Notes: generated by a model not told the origin, from the sequence alone. A stretch of DNA of 64,000 bases from Anodontia alba (GCA_964016985.1 OZ024823.1:31564104-31628103); one strand, 5' to 3'. Counted from the first letter of the stretch, positions 1 through 12,947 are shown. Numbers and translations are program-made.

Positions 1-2303
1 CAGATTGGCGTATTTGAACAGAGAAACTCTACATCATATTGTACATCTCTGCAATTTGAGACACTATTTGCAAAGCTTAATTATAAAGATATCCAGGAAA
101 GGTAACGTGACGAAACAAAGTCCTCCCAAGGCTTTGGGTACGGGTTAAAGGACACGAAATGACAACACAAAACAGCACTTAAAAACCCCGCATGCCATGC
201 TTACTTACTTCACAGACTCAATAGAGTTGTTGGTAAGTCTGTTTGTTAGAATGATTAAAATCGATTCTTAATCGATATAAATGAGCGGGAAATAATGTAC
301 ATGCAACGTAAAGGATGTTCAGTGGTTAACCTATAAAGGTTAACAAGTTTGGTGCCCTCTTTAACTGCACTATGATGGGTTGGGCCGCACATTAAATAAA
401 AAGTCAATTCTGAATCTTTTCTGCAAGTGTTTTACTTGCAAATCGGCAGATGAATTAGTGTAAACAATATCTTAATAACTTCTTCCTAATTACAGTTGTA
501 TAACAATAATGTAAAAGACAAGAAAAGACCAACAGGATTTGAAAACAAGCAAGCTTACTTATACTAATCATCTTTTCAGATCATACTAATCAGGCAGATG
601 AATTAAACCACCTCCGCATCCCATTGCTCGATTGATATAAAAATCATCGGTGGCATTGATGGCCCAACCATCAAGCGAATCTGCTGTTTTTATTTTTCTT
701 GACTGCGTTCATTGCTCTTACAGGTCATCCTTTCACAAATGTATTTATATTTCAATACGGTGTTGATATAATTACTCTTCTTTCTTGAATAATAAGCTCA
801 TATGTAACATGTCATAATCAAATACTGCTTCGCAGGTGGGACGTGAGGGATGCTGCGTGTTTCAGTATCCGTCATGAACTCTTTGCCTTTTTCTAGCCCT
901 TGTTTTGTTCGGTAATGCCAAAGGGTCCCACTTTCAGATTAGTTTGTGCCTGACCTTGCTTATCTGTGGTCGTGTTCGCAGCGGTCCTAATTGTGTTTTC
1001 GTTTGCTCCGACTTTCAGTTTTTCATTATCGTAGAGATGTGAAGTTACATGTAACTTATACGTTTATCCGTTCTGATCCGTTGATTAATTAGGGCACTCC
1101 TACGCAAACTGAATGATTATTTGTACCTGGAATTGAATCAAGACCACGAGCAAAGATTGGACGTCCACAAATTGAAGCCTCAACTGTTTCGATGTTGACA
1201 CTTCTAAGATGTTATTAATGCAGTTCATTTTTATTTGTTTGTTCTATTTCAGAGGTTTATTGTGTTGTTTTGCGCTGTCATTTCATATCACGAGGAATTT
1301 ATATGGCGCCTGTGTATACGTTATCTGGTGTCTTGGGAGGGCTGTGTCCCGTAACTGTAATTTTCCAGGTTATCTACAGTATATTTATTGTTTGTATTAC
1401 AACACATAGCAAATAATATCCAAGCATTGCTCTAAATAGGGACAATTCTACATACATGTAGATACGCTGAGGACAAAATGTTTTCACTTATTCCATATAT
1501 CACGCCACTTTGTACTTTAACCAGTGCTTGACCTCAAGTTTATTGAAAAAACCAAAGGAAAAATGCAATTCCTAGCTCGAGATATCGAATCAAAGACACT
1601 GTTGATATTTTACATATCTTTCTTGAGCGCCAAATTCAACTGGAGAGTGGTGCAAAACTATGATTTTATTAGAAAGAACAAGACAAAACATTGATTAATC
1701 CAAACAATTCAAATCAATACAAATCAGCACTACAGAAAGGACACTGAATCTCATAGGAAAGAAAGACTAAGTGCAAGGACACTCTATACCTGGCTTAATA
1801 GACACAAAGCTGGTATCTAAAATTAATTAGAGATTGACAAATTATAAATACAAAGATGGCAGTCTCGTCAGTCGGCACATTCACACAACATTTGAAATGA
1901 GAAAATATGACAGATTATAGGTTAAAAGCAGTATTACAAATGTACACTTACAAAATTAAAGTTTCTTTTTATTTTCTTTTAAAAATGTGTAAAAAATATA
2001 TTAAATTAAGTTTGGGTAACAGAGTTGCTATCTTTTGAGAAAAGGCTGCTCTTTTTGTGGTTGTTTAATTGTATCAGTCTGTCTACCTTTGATGTTGAGA
2101 ACCTGATGCGGATCTGATTATATCTGTTCTCAAGTTTACTTATTTACTTTCCACGAATTTTAATGACTCGTAATTCACCTCTACTGATTATTTACAAAAG
2201 GGTGATTTCTTTAGAGTCTAAAATTTACGGTACTGGTAAACATCATGATTATATATTAAAGATAATTTCAAGAGCAAGAACAATCATCAGATCGGAAAGC
2301 CTT
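1..2303. other. No gene recognised
   Basis: AT-rich sequence without convincing coding frames, splice-flanked exons or a named repeat. It may be NEK9 downstream flank or intron. Confidence 0.5.
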
Positions 2304-2580
2304 CATCACGAAAACATACCTATATAATTTTGACCCCCTTAAACCGCACTTTTATACAGTAAAACTGGGGTTTACAGGGGTATACATTATTTGTCTTTTT
2401 TCTGCTCAAAAACATCGATTGTGGGTACTCGTTAGAACCGCCTCGGCGAGGCGGTTCTAACGAGTACCCACAACTATGTTTTGAGCAGAAATATGAAAAA
2501 TATCAGAATTTTTATCGAAAAGTTTCAGTTTTTTGGTGGTGAAATTTTCAATATATTTGAATAGGCGTGTTTTCGTAATG
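2304..2580 (+). mobile_element. MITE family M1 copy
   Basis: Terminal inverted repeat CATCACGAAAACATACCTAT / ATAGGCGTGTTTTCGTAATG. A central perfect palindrome GAACCGCCTC/GAGGCGGTTC is extended by CGTTA and GAGTACCCAC arms. Forward orientation (CCCCTTAAACC arm first). Confidence 0.92.
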
Positions 2581-3139
2581 TATGCTAAATCTAGTCCAAT
2601 TACCTTTTTATTTTGCATACTTTAACGCACAGTTTGAAACAAACAATGATATATATTAAACTACATTCTTCTCGTCTGTACCGGTGTTAAGATAGTTGTC
2701 ATTGACTTAACATATAAGAGTATAAAACCTATCTGCTGTTTTCATTGAAATTCATTGAAACGGTGTGTCTAAAGAAGGACCGCCTCAATACAGCCACCAG
2801 AACAGCTAAGGAAGTTAGGGCTTATCTACTATTACTCACACAAAATTTTTCCTTTAATTCTGAAACAGATTCAATCTGCATAGGGGTCTTTATCTCATCG
2901 GTGAAACATCGCACGTATAATACTTATAATGATAAGCACTGAATAGAAACAAATTAGAGGGTAAGTTGGAGATCTGACGCCAGAGCAGAAGAAAACCTTA
3001 AGACCCGCAGGAATAGGCAGCTTGCCTGAGCTCGCGCTTGCCAAACATATGAATATTTCTAAGTCTTTGAGTGAATGAGAGGGTGTTTGGGTTTCAAATG
3101 ATCAAAGATTTGTACAGAATTCTACATCAGCGAATAAAA

Positions 3140-3540
3140 CGACTAAATCCATTCATGCATACGGATTAAACTTCAACACTTCGAGTGTGAAACGATTTGC
3201 AGGTCTGTGACCTTGTCTTCAAGATCATTGATGGAATGGGGGGTTTACTGGACCAGTATCTAACATCATTCCGAGCATCGAAAATCTTTTCCAGGCAGCC
3301 ATCTTTAAACAAATAACATAAACAGTATTTTGAAACAGAAAAATATATCACCATAGCTTCACAACACTGACCACAAAAGCACTAGTTAGGTAGGGGCTTG
3401 CAATGAACAAAAGATTGAAATATTACGTAAACCACTAAATCTATTCAAGCATTCAGGAGAAAACACTAACATTTCAGGATGAAAATCTCTAAATCACGGC
3501 CTTGTCTCCAAAGTAGCTGAGAGAGTTAGGGCTTAAATTT
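3140..3540 (+). repeat. Degenerate two-copy repeat
   Basis: CGACTAAATCCATTCATGCA with GTGACCTTGTCTTCAAG, and CCACTAAATCTATTCAAGCA with CACGGCCTTGTCTCCAAAG, lie about 280 bases apart. Confidence 0.5.
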
Positions 3541-4010
3541 TCAAGTTTAACATTTATGGGCGCTAACGACGACGCTAGGGCTGAAGCTGGGGTAATGCTA
3601 AGGGAATAAATTCTCCAAAATGAGTATTAACATGTACATAATAAGAAGACATTCTAAAATTTTATTTAATTTCCGGGTTCAGTAAAAAGACAATTAATCA
3701 ACCTTGGCTGATTCTTAATTACTATCCTCGGCCATTTTGGAGATAGGTATAGGTATATGCAAAAGCTTTATAAGTGACTTTTTCAGAAAAGTGTTGTTTC
3801 GAAAACACGTTATTAAATAAAGTTCAGTACACAGGCATGTTTATATCCTTTAAAAGCTAATTCCTTTCCTTTTTGAATCTGTTTTCAGAAAACGACAGGT
3901 TATACTGCCATTAAAGTGCAACTTCGCTAAACTGTTTGGAAGGCCGGTTTTCCTAAGTACTGGTTCGTTTTTTGTTAGTTAAGAGATTTTAAGAAACTGT
4001 CAAAAAAGGG

Positions 4011-4066
4011 TAAGAGAAAAGTCCAGGGAGTGCCACAATCACAAACCGCAGCCCTTCCCAGACCCC
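4011..4066 (-). mobile_element. Element R 3' terminal fragment
   Basis: About 55 bases matching the 3' end of element R, from GTAAGAGAAAAGTCCAGGGA to CCCAAGAG. Confidence 0.75.
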
Positions 4067-4106
4067 AAGAGCCTAGCCTAGGGAACAAGCCTAAGGAACA
4101 ACTATG

Positions 4107-4300
4107 ACTATTACCAAAGTTACTCTAAATATTCAGACACAATACCGCCTTACCACATTTGTCCTAATATTTGAACATGTCTATTATTATCTGTTGCATG
4201 TGTCTAAAAACTGCCGGATGTGTGGCACACAGTTTAAACTGTGATCCGGCTTAGGCCTACAGTATTTGATTCGACCGAACTATCTGCCCGAATACTGGGG
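4107..4300. mobile_element. Hairpin element, family M4, decayed
   Basis: Begins TACTCTAAATATTCAGACAC and has TTTGTCCTAATATTTGAACA with CAGTTTAAACTGTGATCC, like the 36.0-kb copy. Confidence 0.6.
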
Positions 4301-4408
4301 GCAAAAAGTTATTTATAGCTAAAAGGCTGTTTTAGGCATTAAAGGTTTGGTTGTGTAGAAAACGTCCAGTGGTAATTCAGTACCTGACCCCGAGGTTATA
4401 CACCTTTT

Positions 4409-4632
4409 TTCATGCTAAATCAGGTGAGCACGAAATTTGTCCTGCTAATAAATCTCAAAGTGCTAAAAATTGCAAATTCTGTCTTGCTTAACATAGCTGA
4501 GCATGAAAATTTCTAATAAATATGAAAATGCCAACTATTGTTGGCATTTTCGTATCTATTAGAATGGATGACATTTTCATATTATTAACAGAGAAAAATT
4601 CCATCTCAAATGAGTTGAGCATGAAAAAAAGT
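4409..4632. mobile_element. Palindromic element, family M6
   Basis: Centre GAAAATGCCAACTATTGTTG / GGCATTTTC, with flanking inverted CTAATAAATATG and TGAGCATGAAAAA arms. Confidence 0.75.
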
Positions 4633-5107
4633 TTTATGACTTCGGGGCCTGATCCAGTCTTCCCGGGCGTATGCGTCAGTGTTATGTCCCGCAGTATTGT
4701 TTTCTGCTGCCGACCCATGGCGATTTCTCACCGACAGTTCCTATATGTATGTATACATGTGCATGTATGCTGTTTTATTTGTCTCTTTTTTGTGTCCGGA
4801 GAAGGTTATACTTCGTGACTGTGTCCTCTACTAACTAGCTTAATATACATTTTCTATAATCAATAAATAAGAGATAAGTCAGTTTACTTGTCTTTGCCTA
4901 TTACTTATAAAATCACTAACACTGTGCGACATTATCATTCGATGAATGTTTACTGTCGTGTCAATGTACTTTTGAAATTAGAATAATCCAGGGTCATGGT
5001 GAAGCAGGTTGTTATGGGTATAAATAATGCCGCTCGGTACTTTCCGGTTCACCGACTTCGTTTGATTAAGTAAGTTATACATTGATAGCGGCTTCTTGCA
5101 AGTGTAT

Positions 5108-5196
5108 TGGATCCTAGCTCAAACGGTCAATTCGTTGTCCACAGTCAAAAACTAAATCGACGGTCAGAGGTTCGATCCCTAACAGCTTTTTTTTAC
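5108..5196 (+). mobile_element. tRNA-like SINE head
   Basis: Contains an A-box-like TAGCTCAAACGGTC and a B-box-like GAGGTTCGATCCC about 55 bases apart, then a run of T. The acceptor stem does not pair, so this is a SINE head and not a working tRNA gene. Confidence 0.55.
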
Positions 5197-5371
5197 TTGT
5201 ACGTGGACAGTAGATACAATAACATGATTTAGCCCTTTTTGTTTTGTTTTGTTTTGTGTTCTTTTTGTAATTGGGTATGAAAAAAAAAAGATTTTTAAGA
5301 AACAACTGATATAAAAATTTCAAAGTAAAATACAACAAAAAACAAAAAAAAAAAAACACAAAAAACAGAGA

Positions 5372-5462
5372 TTGCGCGCTGCCAATATGACTATATACTC
5401 TATACAAGACAGTCATATCCCAATGATTTATCCACTACACCACGCCGTCCGCTGTTACAGAG
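5372..5462 (-). mobile_element. Second tRNA-like head, opposite strand
   Basis: The minus strand reads GACGGCGTGGTGTAGTGGAT, an Asp/Glu-tRNA-like A-box region. No clear B box follows. It points toward the plus-strand head at 5108 across an A/T-rich spacer. Confidence 0.45.
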
Positions 5463-6095
5463 TATTGTGTATATACTTGCTATTCTCGTGGCGTTATCGC
5501 CAAACGCTTCACGGGTAAGTCCGAAAACGCCCGAGATGTTATTGTTAGTGTTAGTGCTTACCTAAAAAAGGATTTTGGATGAAGTCCAACTTTTGACACG
5601 ACAGTAAACATTCACCGAGTTATAAAAGATAGTTTTATGGCAAACTCTATAATAAATACATTTTTTCCATAGTGTAAGTTTTATAAATGCAGAACCTCAT
5701 AAATAAGAATGAGTCATATAGGTAACCCTGTATGTACTTCCGAATCCAATAGTGCATAAGGATAATTGTACATGTGTTGACTGCCCAATCCCAATAAATA
5801 TATGAGTCGGGGCACAACAATTCCAACAATATTGAATGTGCGCCCAAGGAAGTCTCAGATTAGCATGCACACCCATGCAGTCTGATTAGAATATTCACAG
5901 GGCACTCTGAGAGTAGCATAAAAATCCAAACTGTCTTTCGTCGGATAGTGAAGACTGACCAGCCTTTGCAAACGCGCAGGCTGATAGGAGTCTTCGCCGG
6001 GCACACATGCAATCTTGTAGGCAATGTTGTTCCCCTGCTCATATACTATCTAAATATCAGACTGATACATGCAACTTAATATGAGCCTTTTGTGA

Positions 6096-6368
6096 CATTA
6101 CGAAAACATGCCTTTTCAAATATAGTAAAAATTTTACAACCAAAAAATGAAAATTTTCAGATAAAAAATTCTGATATTCTTTATATTTCTGCTCAAAACA
6201 TAGATTGCGGTACTCGTTAGAACCGCCTCAATGAGGCGTTTATAAGTACCCACAATCTGTTTTAGGGCAAAAATAAGAAAAATAATACATACCCCAGTAA
6301 ACCCAAGTTTCACTATATAAAAGTGGGGTTTTAGGGAGTCAAAATTATATAGGCATATTTTCATGATG
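6096..6368 (-). mobile_element. MITE family M1 copy
   Basis: CATTACGAAAACATGCC start and CATATTTTCATGATG end, with the degenerate central palindrome near 6215. It is inserted in a local duplicated sequence (copy at 6500-6530 lacks it), which shows an insertion point with at most two duplicated bases. Confidence 0.9.
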
Positions 6369-6369
6369 G

Positions 6370-6650
6370 ACTTACGCGACCTGAATGGACTCAGATCAGT
6401 TTGTGCTATCCGTTAAGTTAAATATAGTATATGACCATTCAATCTTCTGTCTGTGAACTATAAATGTATGTTTGTAAAACACTACGTCCCCATATACTTG
6501 CAACTTAATATGAGCCTATTGTGACTTACGCCACCTGTACGGACTCAGATCAGCTTGTGTTATCCGTTAAGTTAAACATAGTATATGACCATTCAACCTT
6601 CTGTCTGCCAACTATAAATGTGTGTTTGTAAAACACTACGTCCCCAACTA
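6370..6650 (+). repeat. Tandem duplication of about 150 bases
   Basis: CTTACGCGACCTGAATGGAC and CTTACGCCACCTGTACGGAC each lead to ATCCGTTAAGTTAAA and AACACTACGTCCCC. An M1 MITE interrupts the left neighbour of the first unit. Confidence 0.8.
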
Positions 6651-6979
6651 TAATATTATGCTTGTTCATACAAAAGGCCAAACTTAAAAAGGGGCATAAT
6701 TCGCATAAAATTCAACCGATTTTAAAGTAATTTAATCAGGTGGCGATTTACCCCTTAGCCATATCAAAGCCCTGGCTAAAACACTTTCGATATATCTTGT
6801 ACACAATGTAAACTGTGACGAACGGACGGATGAACAAAGCAAAAAGCAATATACCGCAACTTATTCGAAGTTCATGGCATCAGAAAGTAAATCCTGATCA
6901 GACTGCGCAGATGCACAAACTGATCTCGGTCTATCTGGTCGTTTATGTCATAAGGTTGGTTTGTATGTTAATATTTTAC

Positions 6980-7173
6980 ACTTAGCACGCTGTGGGTTAA
7001 TTCAGCAGGGAGCATTTTTATGATATTCTTTTTATTTTTCCCAGAAAATAGGCTCTGAAACTGCAAACTATCTCCTCAGAAGAAAATTTGTTCGAAATGT
7101 CAAAGCCTATTTTCTGGAAAAAACAAAAAACATATTCAAATTGTCGTCTACTGATTTTTTTACCCAGCAGGTT
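6980..7173. mobile_element. Hairpin element, family M3
   Basis: CCCAGAAAATAGGCTC and GCCTATTTTCTGG are inverted; the outer part has TTGTCGTCTACTGA and TACCCAGCAGGTTAAG. Confidence 0.7.
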
Positions 7174-7379
7174 AAGCGTCAATTGTGCTTCTTATCAATT
7201 CATCAATAAATGTTCACAAGTATTCACATAGTTACCCATTGCAAACTTTTAATCATGGAAACGAAACAAACAAATTCAAACAATTTTTGCAGTGAGATTA
7301 CTTTTGCATGCAGGGTTGTTAACACTTAAAAGGATATGGTTCTTTGGGACATATACACACAGCAAAGTCTCAAACATTC

Positions 7380-8262
7380 CTTGACAAGAGGGCCATAATG
7401 GCCCTGGAACGCTCACCTGAGCTAAGATTAGCTCTGGCAGACATTTTGTTCAGCGGAGCGGCACCATTTTAGCAATTTAGGTAGACGGTCATCCAAGTAA
7501 CATTTCTGTGAAATTATTTTGAAACCGGACCATTGGCCTAAGAGGAGATGTTATTTAAAGGTTTATCTATTTTTAGCTTTGGCGGCCATTTTGTTCAGCG
7601 GAGCGTAACATTTAGCAATTTTGGTAGAGTGTCTCCCCTGGAACATTTCTGTGAAATTATTGTAAAATCGGGCCATTGTCATAGGAGGAAATGTCGTTTA
7701 AGTTTTGTTTTTTTTTTTATTTTAACTCTGGCGGCCATTTTGTTCAGCGGAGTGGAACAATTTTATCAATTTTGGTAGAGGGTCACCCGCAGAACATTTC
7801 TTTAAAGTTATTATGAATTCGGGCTATTGGCCTAGGAAGAGATGTTGTTTAAAGGTGTTTTTTGTTTCTTTTTTAGCTCTGGCGGCCACTTTGTTCAGCG
7901 GAGTGGAACCATTTTAGCAATTTTGGTAGAGGGTCATCTAAAAAACATTCCTGTTAAATTATTTTAAATTCTGGCCATTCGCTTAGGAGGAGATGTCATT
8001 TAAAGTTTTCTTTTTTATTTTTAGCTCTGGCGGTCATTTTGTTCAGTGGAGCGGAACCATTTTAGCAATTTTGGATAGGGTCACCCGAGGAACATTCCTT
8101 TGAAATTATTTCAAAATCCATTCCCCGGTTTATAAGGAGATGTCATTTAAGTAAATTGTTGACGACGGAGGACACACGACAGAAGCCGGACACAGGGCAA
8201 TCCCATTAGCTCACCTCGAGCACTTCGTGCTCAGGTGAGCTAAAAAAAAGCGTGATAAAGTC
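7380..8262 (+). repeat. Tandem-core element, about 148-base units
   Basis: About five units beginning TAGCTCTGGCGGCCATTTTG-like with GTTCAGCGGAGCGGAACC, from about 7428 to 8155. It begins GACAAGAGGGCCATAATGGC and ends in a hairpin GAGCACTTCGTGCTC within GCTCACCT/AGGTGAGC arms, followed by CTAA. The architecture resembles tandem-core (pearl/Helitron-associated) elements known from bivalves. Confidence 0.8.
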
Positions 8263-8316
8263 TTTACTGATCAGACAACTAAGACCCTGATCTGATGGCA
8301 AAGATGTGCAGATCCT

Positions 8317-8538
8317 CTAGGCCTTCAATGTCTGAATAGACCCAAAGACCTCTTTCTCAGACAAGATACATTTAGTAGATGTTCTGGTATCTTTTACAAG
8401 ATAGACAACTTTTGAGAATTCTTCTTTGCGCTCTTGCATAAAAACCCATTTTAAAAACGGGGTGTACATTACAAGGGCATCCTTTCTCCTCTTAGGGGTA
8501 TAGTCTAATTTCCTTTTATTCAGAAGGGAGATAAGCAA
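8317..8538 (-). CDS. Unidentified ORF, 73 codons, doubtful
   Basis: Open frame with charged composition (KRRKDALVMYTPFLKWVF, QERKEEFSKVVYLVKDTR) ending IQTLKA. No family recognised. It has no clear splice sites tying it to NEK9, and nearby GGGAGATAAC and AGATCAGGGTCTTA motifs look repetitive. It may be chance or a fragment of an unknown element. Confidence 0.2.
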   Translation of the reverse strand: MLISLLNKRKLDYTPKRRKDALVMYTPFLKWVFMQERKEEFSKVVYLVKDTRTSTKCILSEKEVFGSIQTLKA

Positions 8539-8539
8539 T

Positions 8540-9570
8540 TGAGAAAGAGTTATCTCCCTAACAGTCTAGCAATGCCCCTTAAGTAAGGCAACAAAAAAAT
8601 ATATGTCACAATCTGAGAAATGGTGTCTTTGGCCATATGAACAGTGAAGATCCAGATCAGCAAGTGATCCTACACAGTCCTATAAAAGTCTTTGCTAAAC
8701 ATTGATGTGTTAATGTATTCGAACTAAACATGAATATGTTCTAGTTTCAATATTTCTGTAAACAGACAACAAAAACTGTTTGTGTGGATGTACAGGCTAA
8801 ATTGGGCTTTCATTGTCCGTATATGTCCCAAAAGCATAGTGTCACATGTCCCGGTTTACTTTCATTGTCTCTTTTATAGAGAATGAAACTGGAAATGTGA
8901 AACAAGCAAATAAGCAGGTTAAAGCCAAACAGTATAACAAAAATGATGTACCTGATTGTAATTTCACTGAAATTAAAACCACAAAATAAAGAGAAACTAA
9001 AATTTTGTACAAAATGCATGCCACATACACTAATTAGTAGTGCTCACATAAAAACACAAAAGGTTTTGTATACAAATTAAAATAGAACACATATATATCA
9101 AACCATAATAATGTAATAATAATATAATCACTTTAACACTACTGCTGGGATCAAAAGCAAACTCGTGTTAGTTTAACAACATTATTGTAGATTATATAGA
9201 TACATGATATTATATTACCAACAGTAATCTAGAATGTTATCATTCACAGGTACTTTTAAAAACAGTCATAATATTTTCTGCTTAGCTGGCTGGGAAAAAT
9301 AGCTGCAGGCAACAATTTAAAACGTCTTAATACTTTTCCCTTAAGATAATTTTTATGAAATGTCAAACCCTAATTTCAGGGAAATGTTAGAGAAACATCA
9401 TCCGTTGATGAACTCACAATAAGCTTACAAAGAGTTAACAAAATAAGATGCATAATATGTAAACAAAATTTATGTAAAGAAACACTGCAACAAGATAATC
9501 GTGCTGAGCAATTTAAGTGGAATGGATACATCTGGTAAATGATCCATCACTTACTTCAATGGTGACAACA
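8540..9570. other. No gene recognised
   Basis: AT-rich. Only a weak M3-like remnant at about 9285-9390 (TGAAATGTCAAACCCTAATT) can be pointed to. Confidence 0.5.
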
Positions 9571-9847
9571 CATTACGAAAACACGCCTATTGAAACCAAT
9601 AGAAAATTTCACCTCCAAAAACTGAAAATTTTCAGATAAAAACCTCCGATATTTTTCATATTCTGCTCAAATCATAAATTGTGGATACTCGTTAGAACCG
9701 CCTCGGCGAGGCGGTTCTATCGAGTACCCACAATCTATGGTTTGGAGCAGAAATAAGAAAAATGATGTATCCCTTGTAAGCACCATTTTTACTATATATA
9801 AGTGGGGTTTAATGGGATCAAAATTATATAGGCATGATTTCGTGATA
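9571..9847 (-). mobile_element. MITE family M1 copy
   Basis: CATTACGAAAACACGCCTAT start, full palindrome GAACCGCCTCGGCGAGGCGG near 9697, TTTCGTGAT end. Confidence 0.92.
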
Positions 9848-10874
9848 ATTTGTGACTCTTTGTTTGCTTTACTGCAGACCAAAACCCTTCTGAAGATGTG
9901 TATACTCTAAAAGGAAAAAAAATGCGAGGGGAAAAAACTATTTCCTTTCAGAGTAGACCACTCCAAAGAAGGAGGCAAAGCCCAATTCGAAATAGTTGTC
10001 TTCTCTGACAGAGTATCCAGGCACCTTAACACAAAATACAATAACTATTCTTTCGTCTATAGTACCTCTAAAATGTTAATGCAAATTACAGATCAAATAT
10101 AAAGTATTCAGACAGGAACTAAAGCTACTTAGGGTCTATTATCTGCAAGTGTTAATCATGGCAATATTAGTATGTCAAAACTGTGTAGAAATAAGAGCTA
10201 TTTCATTTGAACACAAATGGAATTGGCTTGTAATTCAATACCGGTAAACATCTGCAGCAATGACTTTCTTAGGAAATTAAACTCTGCATATATTAATTGG
10301 TAACAATATGACACACATGTATCTCTATTATCTGCCTCTAAAAAGAATTTATTAAGGAAGTCCAGAAGTGAATTCTACATTTAATTTCCATCAGATCTAG
10401 GTTTTGCAATTTAAATAAATTCCATTAATTTTGCTTTGATTATACAGAAAGATCAGCGAGCTCATAAACACTTTTTTGAAGGTGCGGATATGGCATTTGT
10501 TGCTCATACATAATGAAGGAAATCCGAGTAACCGGAGAAACCACAGATCTTGAATGGGCTATCAATACCTGCCGCAAGCCAGCGCCAAGAATTGAAAACG
10601 GACTGCAGATGTGACAAACGCAATATACACCTATATGTAATACAATATAGCATCAATAACCCCAACAGAGATAAGAAAAGGTAAGACCTATCTAAACCAT
10701 GCTCACCTTCAAGGGACCAAAAGTCTGCCTGCAAGGTTTCAGTAAATAGGCTTTAAAATTGTAACCCTTAGATCGATATGGACAGTTGTTGGGTGCGATA
10801 CAATGTAATATCAATAACCCCAGCAGACAGCAAAGACACAATCTTTCAAAAGTAGGAATCCTTTGGAAATACAG
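9848..10874. other. No gene recognised
   Basis: A block with ATAATACC/CCCAGCAGAGA-like short repeats near 10640 and 10800 (CAATAACCCCAACAGA, CAATAACCCCAGCAGA), otherwise plain AT-rich DNA. Confidence 0.45.
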
Positions 10875-11153
10875 CATTACGAAAAAAAGCCTATTCAAAT
10901 ATATAGAAAATTTCACCTCCAAAAACTGAAAATTTTCAGATTAAAAACTCTGATAGTTTTCATATTCCTGCTAAAAATATAGATTGTAGGTACTTGTTAG
11001 AACCGTCTCGATGAGGCGGTTCTAACGAGTACCCACAATCTATGTTTTTGAGCAGAAATAAGACAAATAATTTATACCCCTGTAAACCCCAGTTTTACTA
11101 TATAAAAGTAGGGTTTAAGGGGGTCAAAATTATATAGGCATGTTTTCGTTATG
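10875..11153 (-). mobile_element. MITE family M1 copy
   Basis: CATTACGAAAAAAAGCCTAT start, palindrome near 11015, end GGCATGTTTTCGTTATG. Confidence 0.92.
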
Positions 11154-11581
11154 GAAATAGCAGACTCGGTTTTAAAGAGTTTGTTTATGCGGAAAAATGA
11201 AAAGCAACACCCTACATGCCTCCTGGCAATCTATTGTCACACATAATGTATGAGCCTTAAAGAACCGGAAAATTTTATACAATCAGGACTAAAGCAATTT
11301 TATTATCCAGTTACAAAAAGAGTCGGCATAGAGGATTTATTACTGTAAATGTAGATGAAAAAACATTATTTGAATGACAAGACAATAAGGCCTGTAGAAT
11401 TAATGACTCCTGATCAAACTAGAGTATAATCGTCTAATGTGCAAACCGTGAGCCTGTCAGTTTTTTTGTTTGTTTTTTTTTTTGTTTTTTTTTTAAGTGT
11501 TCTTAAAATGTAGAAAAAAGGTGTCTAACACGTTTTCACAGAGATGGTTAGGACTGGGATTCATTTAGTATTTCTCTAATT

Positions 11582-11672
11582 AGTCCACAAAAATCATTTA
11601 TTGTGGGAACTCGTTAAAAGTGTCTCCCTGAGGTGCTTCTAAGAGTACCAAAACATATATTGTGTTGCGAAA
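11582..11672. mobile_element. Short hairpin element, family M2
   Basis: Degenerate palindrome around TGGGAACTCGTTAAAAGTGT and CTTCTAAGAGTACC, related to the M1 core but without M1 ends. Confidence 0.6.
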
Positions 11673-11679
11673 TATGGAA

Positions 11680-12436
11680 AATATCAATTCTTCATGCTGC
11701 AAACTGAAGAATGAAGCCTTAAAGAAAGTTTCAATAATAGTTCGGTTGGTTTAGTGGATAGAGTCAATATTTAACTATGTTTTCGTCCTCACGTCTGTGT
11801 TTGAATGGATTAGCTCAGCCTATAATTAACACTAAAGAAAGTAATAAAGAAGTAAGAATACTGACCAAAAAAATATGAGATGGGAAACTACATTTGTAAT
11901 TATATGCAAACAGATTAAACCCCACTAGTCTGATTACCTGCATATAATTGATTAATTTGGTATTGACATTCTGTGGCATACTGAATAAGGGGAATGGACA
12001 AACTTTCAAGGTAAATAATTCAAGAACAGAAATGTTCACCTTTCTTCCAATTTAGGGCTACATTTAAAGAATAGACTGTAGTCCCTCAGACAGCAAACTT
12101 ACATGTAAGAGCAGCCTCTTTTTTAAAGGGCTTAAACATCAGGAAAGCAAATGCATGCCTGCAAAAAATATCTTGCTTCGAAACATGGCAGCTTAATCAC
12201 GAAGTCTATCTCTTGACTTTAAAAATCATTATCTACAGAGCAAGAACCTTAAGCACTATCAAAATTTAAATTCAGCATAGTTTATATTTTTTTCTACTGC
12301 TGTCTCTAATCAGCTTAAGATAAGAAAACGAAATTTTAGTCAGTCAAACACCATATACAAAGAATGTCACATAGAGAATTTCTGATAAGTAAATCACTGT
12401 TAATCAGCTGTTGTAATACAAAGCTTATACAATTTA

Positions 12437-12483
<47 letters not shown>

Positions 12484-12820
12484 GCAAACACTACAGTATC
12501 ACCTCCTGCATTTAGAAGGGTTTTGAAGAGAAAAAGTCCTGAGGAATTAAAAATTAATAAAATATGCCTTCTGATACCTACAATGGCAAATTACTAAACC
12601 GTTTTGCGATATCAATACTCATTTTTGATTATATCAGACTATTTTAAAACTAAATGCAATGTCAAAGTTGCTTAACTTTTGATGCAGCGTATACAAGTAG
12701 GATACTGATTTTCGAGTCCGTCTCACTTAACGTATGTAAAAGCTGTATACTGTGTTCACATAAATAAAATGTGACAATGGCCAGAATCTAAATATGGGGC
12801 ACATCTAAATCTGTTCACAT
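11680..12820. other. No gene recognised
   Basis: Includes the poly-A tract and a stretch near 12103-12160 with good-looking splice signals. That stretch resembles repetitive sequence at 17150-17210. Confidence 0.4.
12437..12481 (+). repeat. Poly-A tract
   Basis: About 45 uninterrupted A. No retroelement body can be tied to it on the left side. Confidence 0.9.
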
Positions 12821-12945
12821 ATACCGCATTGATCCTAAGTATTGGGACAGACCAGGCATGGCCAAACAGTGTAGAGCCATATACAATGCTGTAGAATGTG
12901 ATATTTGCTCAGTTTGCTACTTATCAAGCAGTTAACGACTTATTG
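12820..12945. mobile_element. Hairpin element, family M4, partial
   Basis: CCTAAGTATTGGGACAGACC and CCAAACAGTGTAGAGCC match one arm of M4. Confidence 0.55.
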
Positions 12946-12947
12946 AC

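Noticed and set aside
5108..5196. Functional tRNA gene
   Set aside because: A and B boxes are present but the acceptor stem does not pair and no proper anticodon arm is seen.
12103..12158. Candidate minus-strand exon with strong acceptor (TTTTTTGCAG) and GTAAGT donor
   Set aside because: A stop occurs in the frame required after exon 18, and the segment resembles repetitive sequence near 17150-17210.
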